Shown in pieces: positions 5,190-11,130 of a DNA stretch of 11,130 nucleotides (position 1 is the first letter of the stretch; every line of letters starts with the position of its first letter). The stretch is from DATKKM01 sp036741795 (GTDB lineage Bacteria; Chloroflexota; Dehalococcoidia; SM23-28-2; RBG-16-64-32): contig DAINRO010000070.1 of assembly GCA_036741795.1 (NCBI GenBank), positions 1-11,130 on the forward strand. Reading direction: 5' to 3'. The notes beneath the pieces are model-generated. The model worked only from the letters and a program-made list of their open reading frames with translations, had not been told where the DNA came from and made no database searches. Made by a program: the position numbers and the translations under genes.

Positions 5190-6383
5190 ATGAACAACGG
5201 CACGAACGAGGTTGTGATCGCGGGCGCGGTCCGCACAGCAATCGGCACTTTCAACGGAGCATTTTCGGATACACCGGCTACCCAGCTCGGCGCGACTGTC
5301 ATCGCCGAAGCCATCAAGCGCGCGAACGTCCAGCCTGACCAGGTGGACGAGGTGATCATGGGCAACGTCCTCTCCGCCGGCCTTGGCATGAACCCCGCGC
5401 GCCAGGCTTCGATCGCCGCCGGTCTCCCGGATTCCGTTCCGTGCACCACTGTCAACAAGGTCTGCGGCAGTGGTCTTAAGACAATCGCCCTTGCCGCCCA
5501 GTCGATCCTCCTCGGCGACGCCGATATCGTCGTCGCCGGCGGTATGGAGAATATGACGGCCTCCCCCTACCTCCTGCCAAAGGGCCGGGCCGGCTACAAG
5601 ATGGGCCACGGCGAGGTGCTCGACCATATGATCAAGGACGGCCTCTGGTGCGCCCTCGACGACTGCCACATGGGCATCACCGCTGAGAACGTCGCCCACG
5701 ATCACGAGATCTCCCGCGGCGACCAGGACGAGTTCTCCGCTCAGAGCCAGCAGAAGACTGCCGCCGCATGGGAGCGCGGTGCCTTCACCGACGAAATCGT
5801 CCCCGTCGAGGTCAAGACTCGCAAAGGCCCCATTTCCGTCGACAAGGACGAGCACTTCCGCGCCGACACCACGACCGAAGTCCTCGGCAAGCTCCGTCCC
5901 GCCTTCGCGCCCGATGGCTCCGTCACCGCGGGCAACGCCTCCGGCATCAACGACGGCGCTGCCGCCGTCGTGGTCATGTCCCGCAAGAAGGCCGAGGAAC
6001 TAGGAGTTCAGCCGATGGGCGCCGTCCGGTCCTACGCCAGCGCCGGTGTCCCGCCACGCGTCATGGGCGTCGGGCCTGTGCCGGCGACGCAGAAGGCCCT
6101 CGCGAAGACCGGCCTTGGTATCGGCGACATCGACCTGATCGAGGCCAACGAGGCCTTCGCAGCCCAATCCCTCGCGGTTGGACGAGAACTCGGCTGGGAT
6201 TGGGATACGGTCAACGTCAACGGCGGCGCGATCGCGCTCGGTCACCCGATCGGCGCCAGCGGTGCGCGCATCCTCGTCACGTTGCTTCACGAGATGGGAC
6301 GGCGCGACGCCAAGCGCGGCCTCGCCACTCTCTGCATCGGCGGCGGCCAGGGCATCGCCATGGTCGTCGAGCGCGACAACTAG
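5190..6383 (+). CDS. Acetyl-CoA acetyltransferase (biosynthetic-type thiolase II)
   Basis: This 397-residue protein is full length for the thiolase family, which condenses two acetyl-CoA to acetoacetyl-CoA or catalyses the reverse cleavage. All catalytic landmarks are present: nucleophile Cys92 in VNKVCGSGLK, Asn320 in NEAFAAQ, His352 in GGAIALGHPIGASGAR, and Cys382 in CIGGGQG. The N-terminal VVIAGAVRTAIGTF is typical. The dispensable loop region contains GHGEVLDHMIKDGLWCALDDCHMG, usual in acetyl-CoA acetyltransferases of the AtoB/PhaA group, favouring short-chain substrates. The ATG follows GGAGGAG with optimal spacing. The next gene starts 13 nt after the stop and is probably in the same transcript. 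Roles in PHA, ketone-body or fatty-acid metabolism cannot be separated here, though a FabG/PhaB-type reductase sits at the window start. Confidence 0.94.
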   Translation: MNNGTNEVVIAGAVRTAIGTFNGAFSDTPATQLGATVIAEAIKRANVQPDQVDEVIMGNVLSAGLGMNPARQASIAAGLPDSVPCTTVNKVCGSGLKTIALAAQSILLGDADIVVAGGMENMTASPYLLPKGRAGYKMGHGEVLDHMIKDGLWCALDDCHMGITAENVAHDHEISRGDQDEFSAQSQQKTAAAWERGAFTDEIVPVEVKTRKGPISVDKDEHFRADTTTEVLGKLRPAFAPDGSVTAGNASGINDGAAAVVVMSRKKAEELGVQPMGAVRSYASAGVPPRVMGVGPVPATQKALAKTGLGIGDIDLIEANEAFAAQSLAVGRELGWDWDTVNVNGGAIALGHPIGASGARILVTLLHEMGRRDAKRGLATLCIGGGQGIAMVVERDN

Positions 6384-6396
6384 CTCGCGTCACCGC

Positions 6397-7347
6397 ATGA
6401 CGCCCAACGCTCAATCTGAGGTCGTTCGCGACCTGTTCCTCCACTGGGTGCGCCACAGCCTCGGCCGCGACTTCCGCATCAGGGAAGATGGCGTCTCGGA
6501 CGGCGAATACGCGCTCGATGTCCACGTCCGGCCACTGGTCCAAGCCGTAGACCCGCGCTGGGAAAAGAGCCGCCGGCTGCTCGAAGAACTGATCGGCGAC
6601 GACGTGCCCGCTCGCGTCGCCCTCTGGATCCCCGCCGGAGCTTCGATTCCCGCTGAGGAGCCCGAAGTCAGCGAGTTCGCCGACCTCGTCCGCAAGGCTG
6701 CTATCCGCCTCGGTCCCGGCGAGCGCTCCCATGTCGAGCTTCCGATCGCGCTCAAACTCCGAAAGTCCGCCGAGACAGGTGGAGTCATGTCCGTCACCGG
6801 CGGACTCAATCCTCACTGGGCACGCTTCACCGACCGCGTACGCGGAACCTTCGACCTAGATTCCACCGCCCTCAACCGCCTCCCCGAATCGGAAGAATTC
6901 CTCGAGACGCTGCTCGACACCATCGTCGAGCGGGCCAGTGCCCTAGACGTTGGCGCGATCGTTCTGATCGAGACCACTGACAATTGGACGATTCAGAGGC
7001 TGGACGGCGACCCCGGCTTCCACATCCTCGGCCTCCCCGTTGATGCCGCCATCGACCTGGGAATGACGGTCCGCCGCAACTTCCGGCGCATCCTTGTGGA
7101 CGAAGGGGCCCACGCGCGTGCCTCATCAGCCAACCTCAAGGCCCTCGTTGTCGTCGGTCAATACAGCCGCATCGAATTCGAAGGGGCCACCACGGCCATG
7201 CGCGGCTACGACCCGGCGTCCTACAGTGGCATCGATTTCGTATGCCTCGGTGCGGATGGCATCATCAAGCCGCTCGTTCAGCCGCCAGCCAACGCTCTCC
7301 CCTGGACGGCGGTCACTCAGACCCACGGGGGTCAGGCTTTAGCCTGA
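6397..7347 (+). CDS. Uncharacterised 316-residue protein
   Basis: I do not recognise this family. The ATG at 6397 is chosen because an in-frame upstream frame back to 6178 lies wholly inside the thiolase gene. The product appears soluble: no signal peptide or membrane helix. The N-terminal part (about 1-75) has charged helices and a DGEYALDVHVRPL strand; the middle (about 130-150) contains SVTGGLNPHWARFTDRVRG; a helix rich in Glu/Leu (about 160-185) precedes a short hydrophobic strand AIVLIET, and strands ILVDEG, LKALVVVG and IDFVCLGADG suggest a mixed alpha/beta domain in the C-terminal half. There is no obvious Walker, CxxC or catalytic triad motif. It follows the thiolase by 13 nt without a clear ribosome binding site. 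Its last 16 bases overlap the end of the convergent CinA-like gene. Confidence 0.7.
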   Translation: MTPNAQSEVVRDLFLHWVRHSLGRDFRIREDGVSDGEYALDVHVRPLVQAVDPRWEKSRRLLEELIGDDVPARVALWIPAGASIPAEEPEVSEFADLVRKAAIRLGPGERSHVELPIALKLRKSAETGGVMSVTGGLNPHWARFTDRVRGTFDLDSTALNRLPESEEFLETLLDTIVERASALDVGAIVLIETTDNWTIQRLDGDPGFHILGLPVDAAIDLGMTVRRNFRRILVDEGAHARASSANLKALVVVGQYSRIEFEGATTAMRGYDPASYSGIDFVCLGADGIIKPLVQPPANALPWTAVTQTHGGQALA

Positions 7348-7348
7348 C
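7331..7348. repeat. Inverted repeat holding both convergent stop codons
   Basis: GTCAGGCT-TT-AGCCTGAC has perfect eight-base arms around two bases. The plus-strand TGA (7345-7347) and the minus-strand TGA (7334-7332) occupy mirror positions in the arms. Neither side is followed by a T-tract, so a canonical intrinsic terminator is not supported; the hairpin may still end or protect both transcripts. Confidence 0.6.
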
Positions 7349-7826
7349 GGCCCACAACCTCTATCGCCAACCTCAACGCTGCTTCCGCGACAGATTCCTG
7401 GTTGGCCACCCTGTCACCCTCGAATACGAACTCGCGGCACACGGCTCCATCGTCGGTCGATACGGCCACCCAGGACGAGCCCACCGGACGCGTGTCGTTG
7501 CCCCCGCCCGGCCCGGCTATGCCTGTCTCCGCGATCCCGATCTCCGCTCCAAACCAATTCATCGCCGCGGTCGCCAGCGCCTCCGCAGTCTCCTTGCTCA
7601 CCGCGCCGAACTCCGCCAGCACGGCCTCCGGCGCGCCCAGGCGGATCTTGGCCTGATTGGAATACGGCGCGATCCCGCCGCGGAAGGCAGCCGAGCTACC
7701 CGGCACTGCGACCAACAGGTGCCCAATCAGCCCGCCCGTCGTCGCCTCCGCGGTAGCAACGGTGAGCCGTCGCGACGCAAGCAGAGCCACCAGTTCGCCA
7801 GCTGCGCCGCTTGACCCATCGCTCAT
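7332..7826 (-). CDS. CinA C-terminal domain / PncC-like protein (nicotinamide-nucleotide amidohydrolase family)
   Basis: The 164-residue product equals the stand-alone C-terminal domain of CinA (PncC type), whose studied members deamidate nicotinamide mononucleotide to nicotinate mononucleotide in NAD salvage. Family blocks are clear: VPGSSAAFRGGIAPYSNQAK (about 41-60, with Tyr55 and Lys60), GAVSKETAEALA, GIAETGIAGPGGG and the RPVGSSWVAV strand. The N-terminal motif, usually AES-x-TGG, reads AEATTGG at 26-32, so the conserved serine implicated in catalysis is replaced by Ala28, with Thr29 and Thr30 beside it. Activity is therefore uncertain, though lineage-specific variants may exist. The ATG at 7826 lies 6 nt after a TAGACT hexamer; the GGAGG between them is too close to the start for ideal ribosome binding. 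It is divergent from the F420-type oxidoreductase. Confidence 0.87.
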   Translation of the reverse strand: MSDGSSGAAGELVALLASRRLTVATAEATTGGLIGHLLVAVPGSSAAFRGGIAPYSNQAKIRLGAPEAVLAEFGAVSKETAEALATAAMNWFGAEIGIAETGIAGPGGGNDTRPVGSSWVAVSTDDGAVCREFVFEGDRVANQESVAEAALRLAIEVVGRQAKA

Positions 7827-7838
7827 GCCTCCAGTCTA
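7827..7838 (-). promoter_or_regulatory. Candidate leaderless -10 promoter of the CinA-like gene
   Basis: On the minus strand TAGACT (7838-7833) is followed after exactly 6 nt by ATG (7826-7824), the same geometry as at 191-202 and 2049-2060. The six intervening bases, GGAGGC, resemble a ribosome binding site but leave only one base before the start. No convincing -35 is seen. Confidence 0.5.
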
Positions 7839-7926
7839 AGGTGTGGTGGACGTGGACGCGTTCAGGCTAAGGTAAGCGAAATGAGAGTGCCCAGGCATCC
7901 GTTTATCCGCTCGCATCCGTTGTGAG

Positions 7927-8934
7927 ATGAGCCAGTACGCCATCACACTGACACCAGCGTCTGCGGACGACGTTGCAAGCGTTGCCGCCGATGCCGAGCG
8001 CGCCGGGTTTGACTCCCTGTGGTCGTCCGAGATGTTCCACGACCCGTTCGTGCCATTGTCCGCCGCCTCGGCTGCCACTGACCGCATTGGCCTTGGCACC
8101 TCGATCGCTCTGGCTTTCGTCCGAAGCCCCTGGGTCACCGCACTGGCCGCGCTAGATCTCGACTTGTTATCGGAAGGACGCTTCACACTCGGCCTCGGCA
8201 CCGGACTGAAGCGGTTCAACGAACGCTGGCACGGTGTCGCCTATGGCAAGCCAACGCCTCATATCCGCGAAGTCGTCCAGATCGTTCGGCTTGTAACCGA
8301 GCAAGCGCATCTCGGAGATCCAATCAAATTCCGCGGCCAGTTCTATGACTTCGACATCCAGGGCTGGCAGAGGCCCGTCTCACCGGTTAGGCCACGCATC
8401 CCTGTTTACCTCGCCGGCGTCCGCGAAGGGATGATCCGCACTGCAGCCCAGGTTGCCGATGGCCTGCTCGGTCACCCCATCTACTCGATGAAGTGGATCC
8501 AGGACGTCGTGTTGCCTTCAGTCGCGCGGGGCCTCAACGAGTCCGGTCGCCAGAAGTCAGACCTCAAATTAAGTCTCGCCCTCTGCTGCGCGATCGATAA
8601 TGACGTTGCCCGGGCCCGTCGTTCAGCAGCAGCGACGATCGCCTTTTATGCTACGGTCACAACTTATGAGCCCCTGTTTGCTGGCTTTCCTGCCGAAGTG
8701 GCGCGCATTCAGTCCGCCGCTCGCAACGGAGATCAAGGCACAATGACCGATTCGGTCACGGACGAAATGATCGATATGTTCGCCGCCGCCGGGACCGTCG
8801 ATGACGTCCGCCGGAAGGCCCGGGAATACCTGGACGTTGCGGATACAGTCATCCTCAATCCCCCGGACCAGCTCGTCGATCCCGTCGAGACGCAGTCCTA
8901 CCGCCGTCGCCTGATCGAGGCCTTCGGTGACTGA
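7927..8934 (+). CDS. LLM-class F420-dependent oxidoreductase
   Basis: This 335-residue protein is a luciferase-like monooxygenase superfamily member, a TIM-barrel fold using F420 or FMN. It most resembles the actinobacterial-type F420-dependent group I recall as TIGR03617. Visible blocks: AERAGFDSLWSSEMFHDPFVPL (about 33-54), GLGTSIALAFVRSPW (strand and loop at the cofactor pocket), LDLLSEGRFTLGLGTGLK (typical GRF.LGLG turn), IPVYLAGVREGM and VADGLLGHPIYS. The substrate is not predictable. F420 binding is inferred from family, not from a unique motif; FMN use cannot be excluded. The ATG at 7927 has no strong ribosome binding site (GTGAG just upstream) and no clear promoter. The stop lies 24 nt before the next gene, so the two may be co-transcribed. 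Confidence 0.87.
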   Translation: MSQYAITLTPASADDVASVAADAERAGFDSLWSSEMFHDPFVPLSAASAATDRIGLGTSIALAFVRSPWVTALAALDLDLLSEGRFTLGLGTGLKRFNERWHGVAYGKPTPHIREVVQIVRLVTEQAHLGDPIKFRGQFYDFDIQGWQRPVSPVRPRIPVYLAGVREGMIRTAAQVADGLLGHPIYSMKWIQDVVLPSVARGLNESGRQKSDLKLSLALCCAIDNDVARARRSAAATIAFYATVTTYEPLFAGFPAEVARIQSAARNGDQGTMTDSVTDEMIDMFAAAGTVDDVRRKAREYLDVADTVILNPPDQLVDPVETQSYRRRLIEAFGD

Positions 8935-8958
8935 ACAAAGACCCCGGAGGGGGTGTCG

Positions 8959-10293
8959 GTGAGCGCCGCTGGCCTGGTCGAACCGACGCCGCCCGCCACC
9001 CGCACCGTGCGTTTCGGACGATTGGCTCTGCTGCTCGCCGCTGGCGCCGCCGTGCAGCTTCTGATCGCCACGCAGACCGGCCACGAGTCGGACCTTATCC
9101 AGTTCCAGCGCTGGGCCTACGACCTCGCCCACAAGGACCCGTGGAACGTTCTGCAGGGTCCTGAATTCAACATCGATCACCTTCCTGGATTCCTGCTGTT
9201 CCTGTGGGCCGTCGGCGAAGGGTACGAATGGCTCACGTTCACCCAGTCGGAGTACCTCTACATCCTGAAGATGCCCGCCGTCGTCGCGAACATCGTCGGT
9301 GGCGCCTTGCTCTACTTCCTGCTGCACGGCCGCCGCGAATCCGTCCGGCTGGGCGCAACGGCGCTGTACCTGTTCCTGCCAACAGCCCTCATGATCGGCC
9401 CCCTGTGGGGCCAGACCGACGCCGTCGGGGCGACCTTCCTTCTTCTCACGATCTTCCTCTTCGACCGGGACCGGCCGATCTGGGCAGCCATCGCCTTCAC
9501 CTGCGGATTCTTCTTTAAGGCGCAGATTGCTGCCGCGCTCCCCGTGTTCGTGTTCTGGGGGTTACGCAACTATCCTCGCGAAGTTTGGTGGAAGTGCGCC
9601 GTCGGCGGGGCGGCGGTGGCAATAGCGTTGACACTGATCTTCTTCCCGACGAACCCCTGGGAAATCTTCAACCACATCCGAAAAGGGACCGAAGTGTTCG
9701 ACTTCAACGCCTCGTTCACGTTCAACTTCTGGGGGATGTTCGGCTGGTTCCGCTCGGACAGCATGACCTATATGGGTGTCGAATGGCGAACGTGGGGCAT
9801 TCTCATGGTCCTCCTGGCGAACGGACTGATCCTCTTCTCGATCCGCCGCGCGACCGACACCGCGGCCCTGGCCCTCGCGGTGAGCCTGGCGATGCTCGCC
9901 CTCTACGTCCTCCTGACCAGGGTGCACGAACGCTACATGTTCGCGGCCTTCTTACCCCTCCTCGCGGCGTGCTTCCTGACAAATAGCCGGCTTCTTTGGG
10001 GGTTGTTCGTGGGTCTAAGCGTCCTCCACTTTTTCAGCCTCTACCGCTCGTTCTTCCACTCGTTCTTCAACCCCGGGGAGCCCGCCATTCTCTATGAAGA
10101 CTGGATCATCAGGTCGATCGACTGGTCGCCTGACTGGTGGAAGCGGCCGGGAAGCCTTGTCGCCGTCACGGCGTCGGCCTGTACTGTAGTCTTCTTCTTG
10201 ATCATGCTGGCCTATTCTGTCGTCAGAAACGATGCCTTGCCTTTCCTGTCACGGGATCCCAATCCGCCTGACGACGCCGCTCCGGCGTCTTGA
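8959..10293 (+). CDS. GT-C-type integral membrane glycosyltransferase (mannosyltransferase-like)
   Basis: From GTG 8959 the product has 444 residues and about ten hydrophobic helices. I prefer this GTG over the one at 8953 because GGAGG (8946-8950) lies eight bases before it but only two before the other. The GT-C pattern is visible: HESDLIQFQRWA at 42-53, with an acidic residue (Asp45) in the first extracytoplasmic loop after helix 1; WNVLQ and IDHLPGF; GPLWGQTDAVGA followed by a long helix; CGFFFKAQIAAALP; and RVHERYMFAAFLP near the C-terminus. WGQxD and HERY are hallmarks of bacterial polyprenyl-phosphate-sugar-dependent transferases related to Gpi18/PIG-type mannosyltransferases. It would act on the outer face of the membrane to glycosylate lipids, polysaccharide or proteins. 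The acceptor is unknown. The Pro/Asp-rich C-terminus is cytosolic or disordered. Confidence 0.85.
   Translation: MSAAGLVEPTPPATRTVRFGRLALLLAAGAAVQLLIATQTGHESDLIQFQRWAYDLAHKDPWNVLQGPEFNIDHLPGFLLFLWAVGEGYEWLTFTQSEYLYILKMPAVVANIVGGALLYFLLHGRRESVRLGATALYLFLPTALMIGPLWGQTDAVGATFLLLTIFLFDRDRPIWAAIAFTCGFFFKAQIAAALPVFVFWGLRNYPREVWWKCAVGGAAVAIALTLIFFPTNPWEIFNHIRKGTEVFDFNASFTFNFWGMFGWFRSDSMTYMGVEWRTWGILMVLLANGLILFSIRRATDTAALALAVSLAMLALYVLLTRVHERYMFAAFLPLLAACFLTNSRLLWGLFVGLSVLHFFSLYRSFFHSFFNPGEPAILYEDWIIRSIDWSPDWWKRPGSLVAVTASACTVVFFLIMLAYSVVRNDALPFLSRDPNPPDDAAPAS
10273..10289 (+). other. Stem-loop at the 3' end of the glycosyltransferase gene
   Basis: GACGCCG-CTC-CGGCGTC forms a perfect seven-base-pair GC-rich stem with a three-base loop, ending two bases before the TGA stop at 10291. 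The following sequence is TTGAATCGAGTGTTTT, so a U-run comes only after about 10 bases. It could be a weak terminator, or a structure that limits or couples translation of the redoxin gene, whose TTG start lies 15 bases downstream. Confidence 0.4.
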
Positions 10294-10303
10294 ATCGAGT
10301 GTT

Positions 10304-10828
10304 TTGACCTCTCTCCAGCCCGGCGAACTTGCCTCTCACTTCACACTTCTCGGCCTCGATGGGCGCGAGTATTCGCTTCCCGGCGACACTGCCGGTCAAC
10401 CGTTGCTCCTTGTGTTTTTCCGGTCTGGTTGCCCTACCTGCGACGTCGTATTCCCCTACATCAACCGACTGCGGGATGCCTATCCCGACGGCTGGCGCCT
10501 TTGGGCGGTCTCCCAGGACGATCCGGAACGCGCCCGGAAGTACGCCTCCGAGCATGCGCTGAACTACCCGGTCCTCATCGACGCACCAGCACTCGATGCC
10601 TCGTACCTGTACGATCCACCATCGACGCCAACGCTTTATTTGGTGGACTCTGGTGGGCAAGTGAACTACGTCTCCGAAGGATTCGCTAAGAGTGACCTCA
10701 ACGAGTTGAGCGCGATGCTCGCTTCATCCATCGACACAACGGCGGTAGAGATCGCGCCGGAGGATGACGGCAAGCCGGCGATGAAGCCGGGTTGCATGGC
10801 CAGGCAGCGGATGCCGCGCCGCCGTTGA
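10304..10828 (+). CDS. TlpA/AhpC-like redoxin (thioredoxin-fold, peroxiredoxin-like)
   Basis: I choose the TTG at 10304, which gives 174 residues and the usual short lead before the redoxin core; an in-frame ATG at 10232 would overlap the glycosyltransferase by 62 bases with an unusual Cys/Arg-rich extension. The core shows ELASHFTLLGLDGREYSL (8-25), LLLVFFRSGCPTC with redox cysteines Cys43 and Cys46, a WAVSQDDPERARKYA helix, VLIDAP, and the STPTLYLVD strand whose Pro109 is the cis-proline. No signal peptide or lipobox is seen, so it is probably cytosolic. It should exchange disulphides or reduce peroxides. The C-terminal tail after about 145 is charged and ends in KPGCMARQRMPRRR with an extra cysteine. 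There is no good ribosome binding site, so translation may depend on the upstream gene. Confidence 0.8.
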   Translation: MTSLQPGELASHFTLLGLDGREYSLPGDTAGQPLLLVFFRSGCPTCDVVFPYINRLRDAYPDGWRLWAVSQDDPERARKYASEHALNYPVLIDAPALDASYLYDPPSTPTLYLVDSGGQVNYVSEGFAKSDLNELSAMLASSIDTTAVEIAPEDDGKPAMKPGCMARQRMPRRR

Positions 10829-10854
10829 TGCTGCCGGGGTCGAGGGTTGGCAAG

Positions 10855-10883
10855 TTGTCGCTGTTCAGCGTCGCTGCTAGGAT
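10855..10883 (+). promoter_or_regulatory. Extended -10 promoter of the zinc-ribbon gene
   Basis: TTGTCG (10855-10860), an exact 17-nt spacer and TAGGAT (10878-10883) preceded by the extended -10 dinucleotide TG at 10875-10876. Each hexamer matches consensus at four of six positions. Transcription near 10890 would give a leader of about 48 nt. Confidence 0.6.
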
Positions 10884-10902
10884 GTGGCGCAACAACCAGC
10901 TT

Positions 10903-10917
10903 GCGGGCCAGGCCCGC
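10903..10917. repeat. GC-rich inverted repeat in the leader of the zinc-ribbon gene
   Basis: GCGGGCC-A-GGCCCGC is a perfect seven-base inverted repeat between the predicted transcription start and the AGGAGG ribosome binding site (10924-10929). In RNA it could form a tight stem just ahead of the ribosome binding site; in DNA it could be a dimer-binding site. Confidence 0.5.
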
Positions 10918-10937
10918 GAACACAGGAGGACCATCGG

Positions 10938-11130
10938 GTGGCGTTTGAAGACCGATCTCTGACTTGTGCGGACTGCGGAAACGAGTTCATTTTCACCGTA
11001 GACGACCAGGAATTTCATGCCAGCAAGGGCTACCAGGAGCCCAAGCGCTGCCCGGACTGCCGCCGCGCTCGCCGCGATGGCGGCGGAGGAGGTGGAGGCT
11101 ACGGTGGCCCGCGCCAGATGTACTCCGCCA
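10938..11130 (+). CDS. Zinc-ribbon domain protein, N-terminal part (runs off window)
   Basis: The GTG at 10938 follows AGGAGG (10924-10929) with an eight-base spacer and begins a frame open to the end of the window (64 residues). It starts with a compact zinc ribbon: Cys10-x-x-Cys13, a short FIFTVDDQEFHASKGY hairpin, and Cys38-x-x-Cys41 in KRCPDCRRARR. Then comes a glycine-rich linker and a YGGPRQMYSA segment. This matches the widespread bacterial 'zinc-ribbon domain containing protein' type, in which a second CxxC...CxxC pair usually follows the linker. The function of that family is not established; basic residues after the ribbon suggest nucleic-acid or ribosome contact. Its own promoter separates it from the redoxin gene. 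Confidence 0.82.
   Translation, partial: MAFEDRSLTCADCGNEFIFTVDDQEFHASKGYQEPKRCPDCRRARRDGGGGGGGYGGPRQMYSA

Noticed and set aside
4995..5855. A 286-residue minus-strand open frame across the exporter-thiolase junction
   Set aside because: It runs antisense through the thiolase active-site region and the thiolase promoter; composition fits a shadow frame and no domain is recognisable.
6178..6396. Upstream extension of the 316-residue orphan protein
   Set aside because: The extension lies inside the end of the thiolase gene and gives a Ser/Arg/Ala-rich peptide; the ATG at 6397 directly after the thiolase stop is more plausible.
8623..9327. A 234-residue minus-strand open frame over the oxidoreductase and glycosyltransferase
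   Set aside because: It is antisense to two genes with clear family motifs; no ribosome binding site or domain supports it.
10232..10303. ATG at 10232 as start of the redoxin
   Set aside because: It would overlap the glycosyltransferase by 62 bases and add a Cys/Arg/Leu-rich segment with no homology to redoxin N-termini.
1..11130. CRISPR arrays, insertion sequences, prophage or integron elements
   Set aside because: No regularly spaced repeats, transposase or integrase motifs, or terminal inverted repeats were seen; all substantial frames have housekeeping or accessory metabolic character.

Overview
This is a GC-rich bacterial chromosomal segment, densely packed with genes on both strands. 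It shows no mobile elements, rRNA, tRNA or CRISPR array. The gene types (tandem DinB-fold proteins, an F420-type luciferase-like oxidoreductase, a GT-C mannosyltransferase-like membrane protein, a zinc-ribbon protein with a glycine-rich linker) and several apparent leaderless promoters (TANNNT followed 6 nt later by ATG) suggest a free-living high-GC lineage such as Chloroflexota, or alternatively Actinomycetota. That assignment is an inference; there is no phylogenetic marker in the window.

Layout. 1-173: the 3' end of an SDR reductase of the FabG/PhaB type. 203-1532: a translationally coupled three-gene cassette of two DinB paralogues and a small membrane protein. 1533-1770: non-coding, carrying a good sigma70-type promoter for an 85-residue orphan (1771-2028). 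2061-2738: an AlkA-type 3-methyladenine glycosylase, convergent with and sharing a CTAG stop overlap with an HxlR-family repressor (3097-2735). 3098-3181: a divergent control region with an 18-bp palindrome that embeds both opposing -35 hexamers. 3182-5128: a PaaI-like hotdog thioesterase followed closely by a 14-TM DHA2-type exporter; with HxlR these look like one inducible module. 5190-7347: acetyl-CoA acetyltransferase preceded by a compact operator-like palindrome, followed by an unrecognised 316-residue protein. 7332-7826 (minus): a stand-alone CinA C-terminal/PncC-like protein, overlapping the orphan gene tail-to-tail inside an 18-bp inverted repeat. 7927-10828: an F420-type LLM oxidoreductase, a GT-C membrane glycosyltransferase and a TlpA/AhpC-like redoxin, all on the plus strand. 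10938-end: a zinc-ribbon protein truncated by the window, with its own extended -10 promoter.

The most interesting points are the HxlR/hotdog/exporter module with its shared double -35 operator, the repeated leaderless promoter architecture, the palindromic convergent gene ends, the loss of the usual serine in the CinA-type motif, and two proteins I do not recognise (1771-2028 and 6397-7347). No obviously new defence or mobile system is visible. The best candidate for an undescribed functional unit is the HxlR-controlled thioesterase plus exporter.
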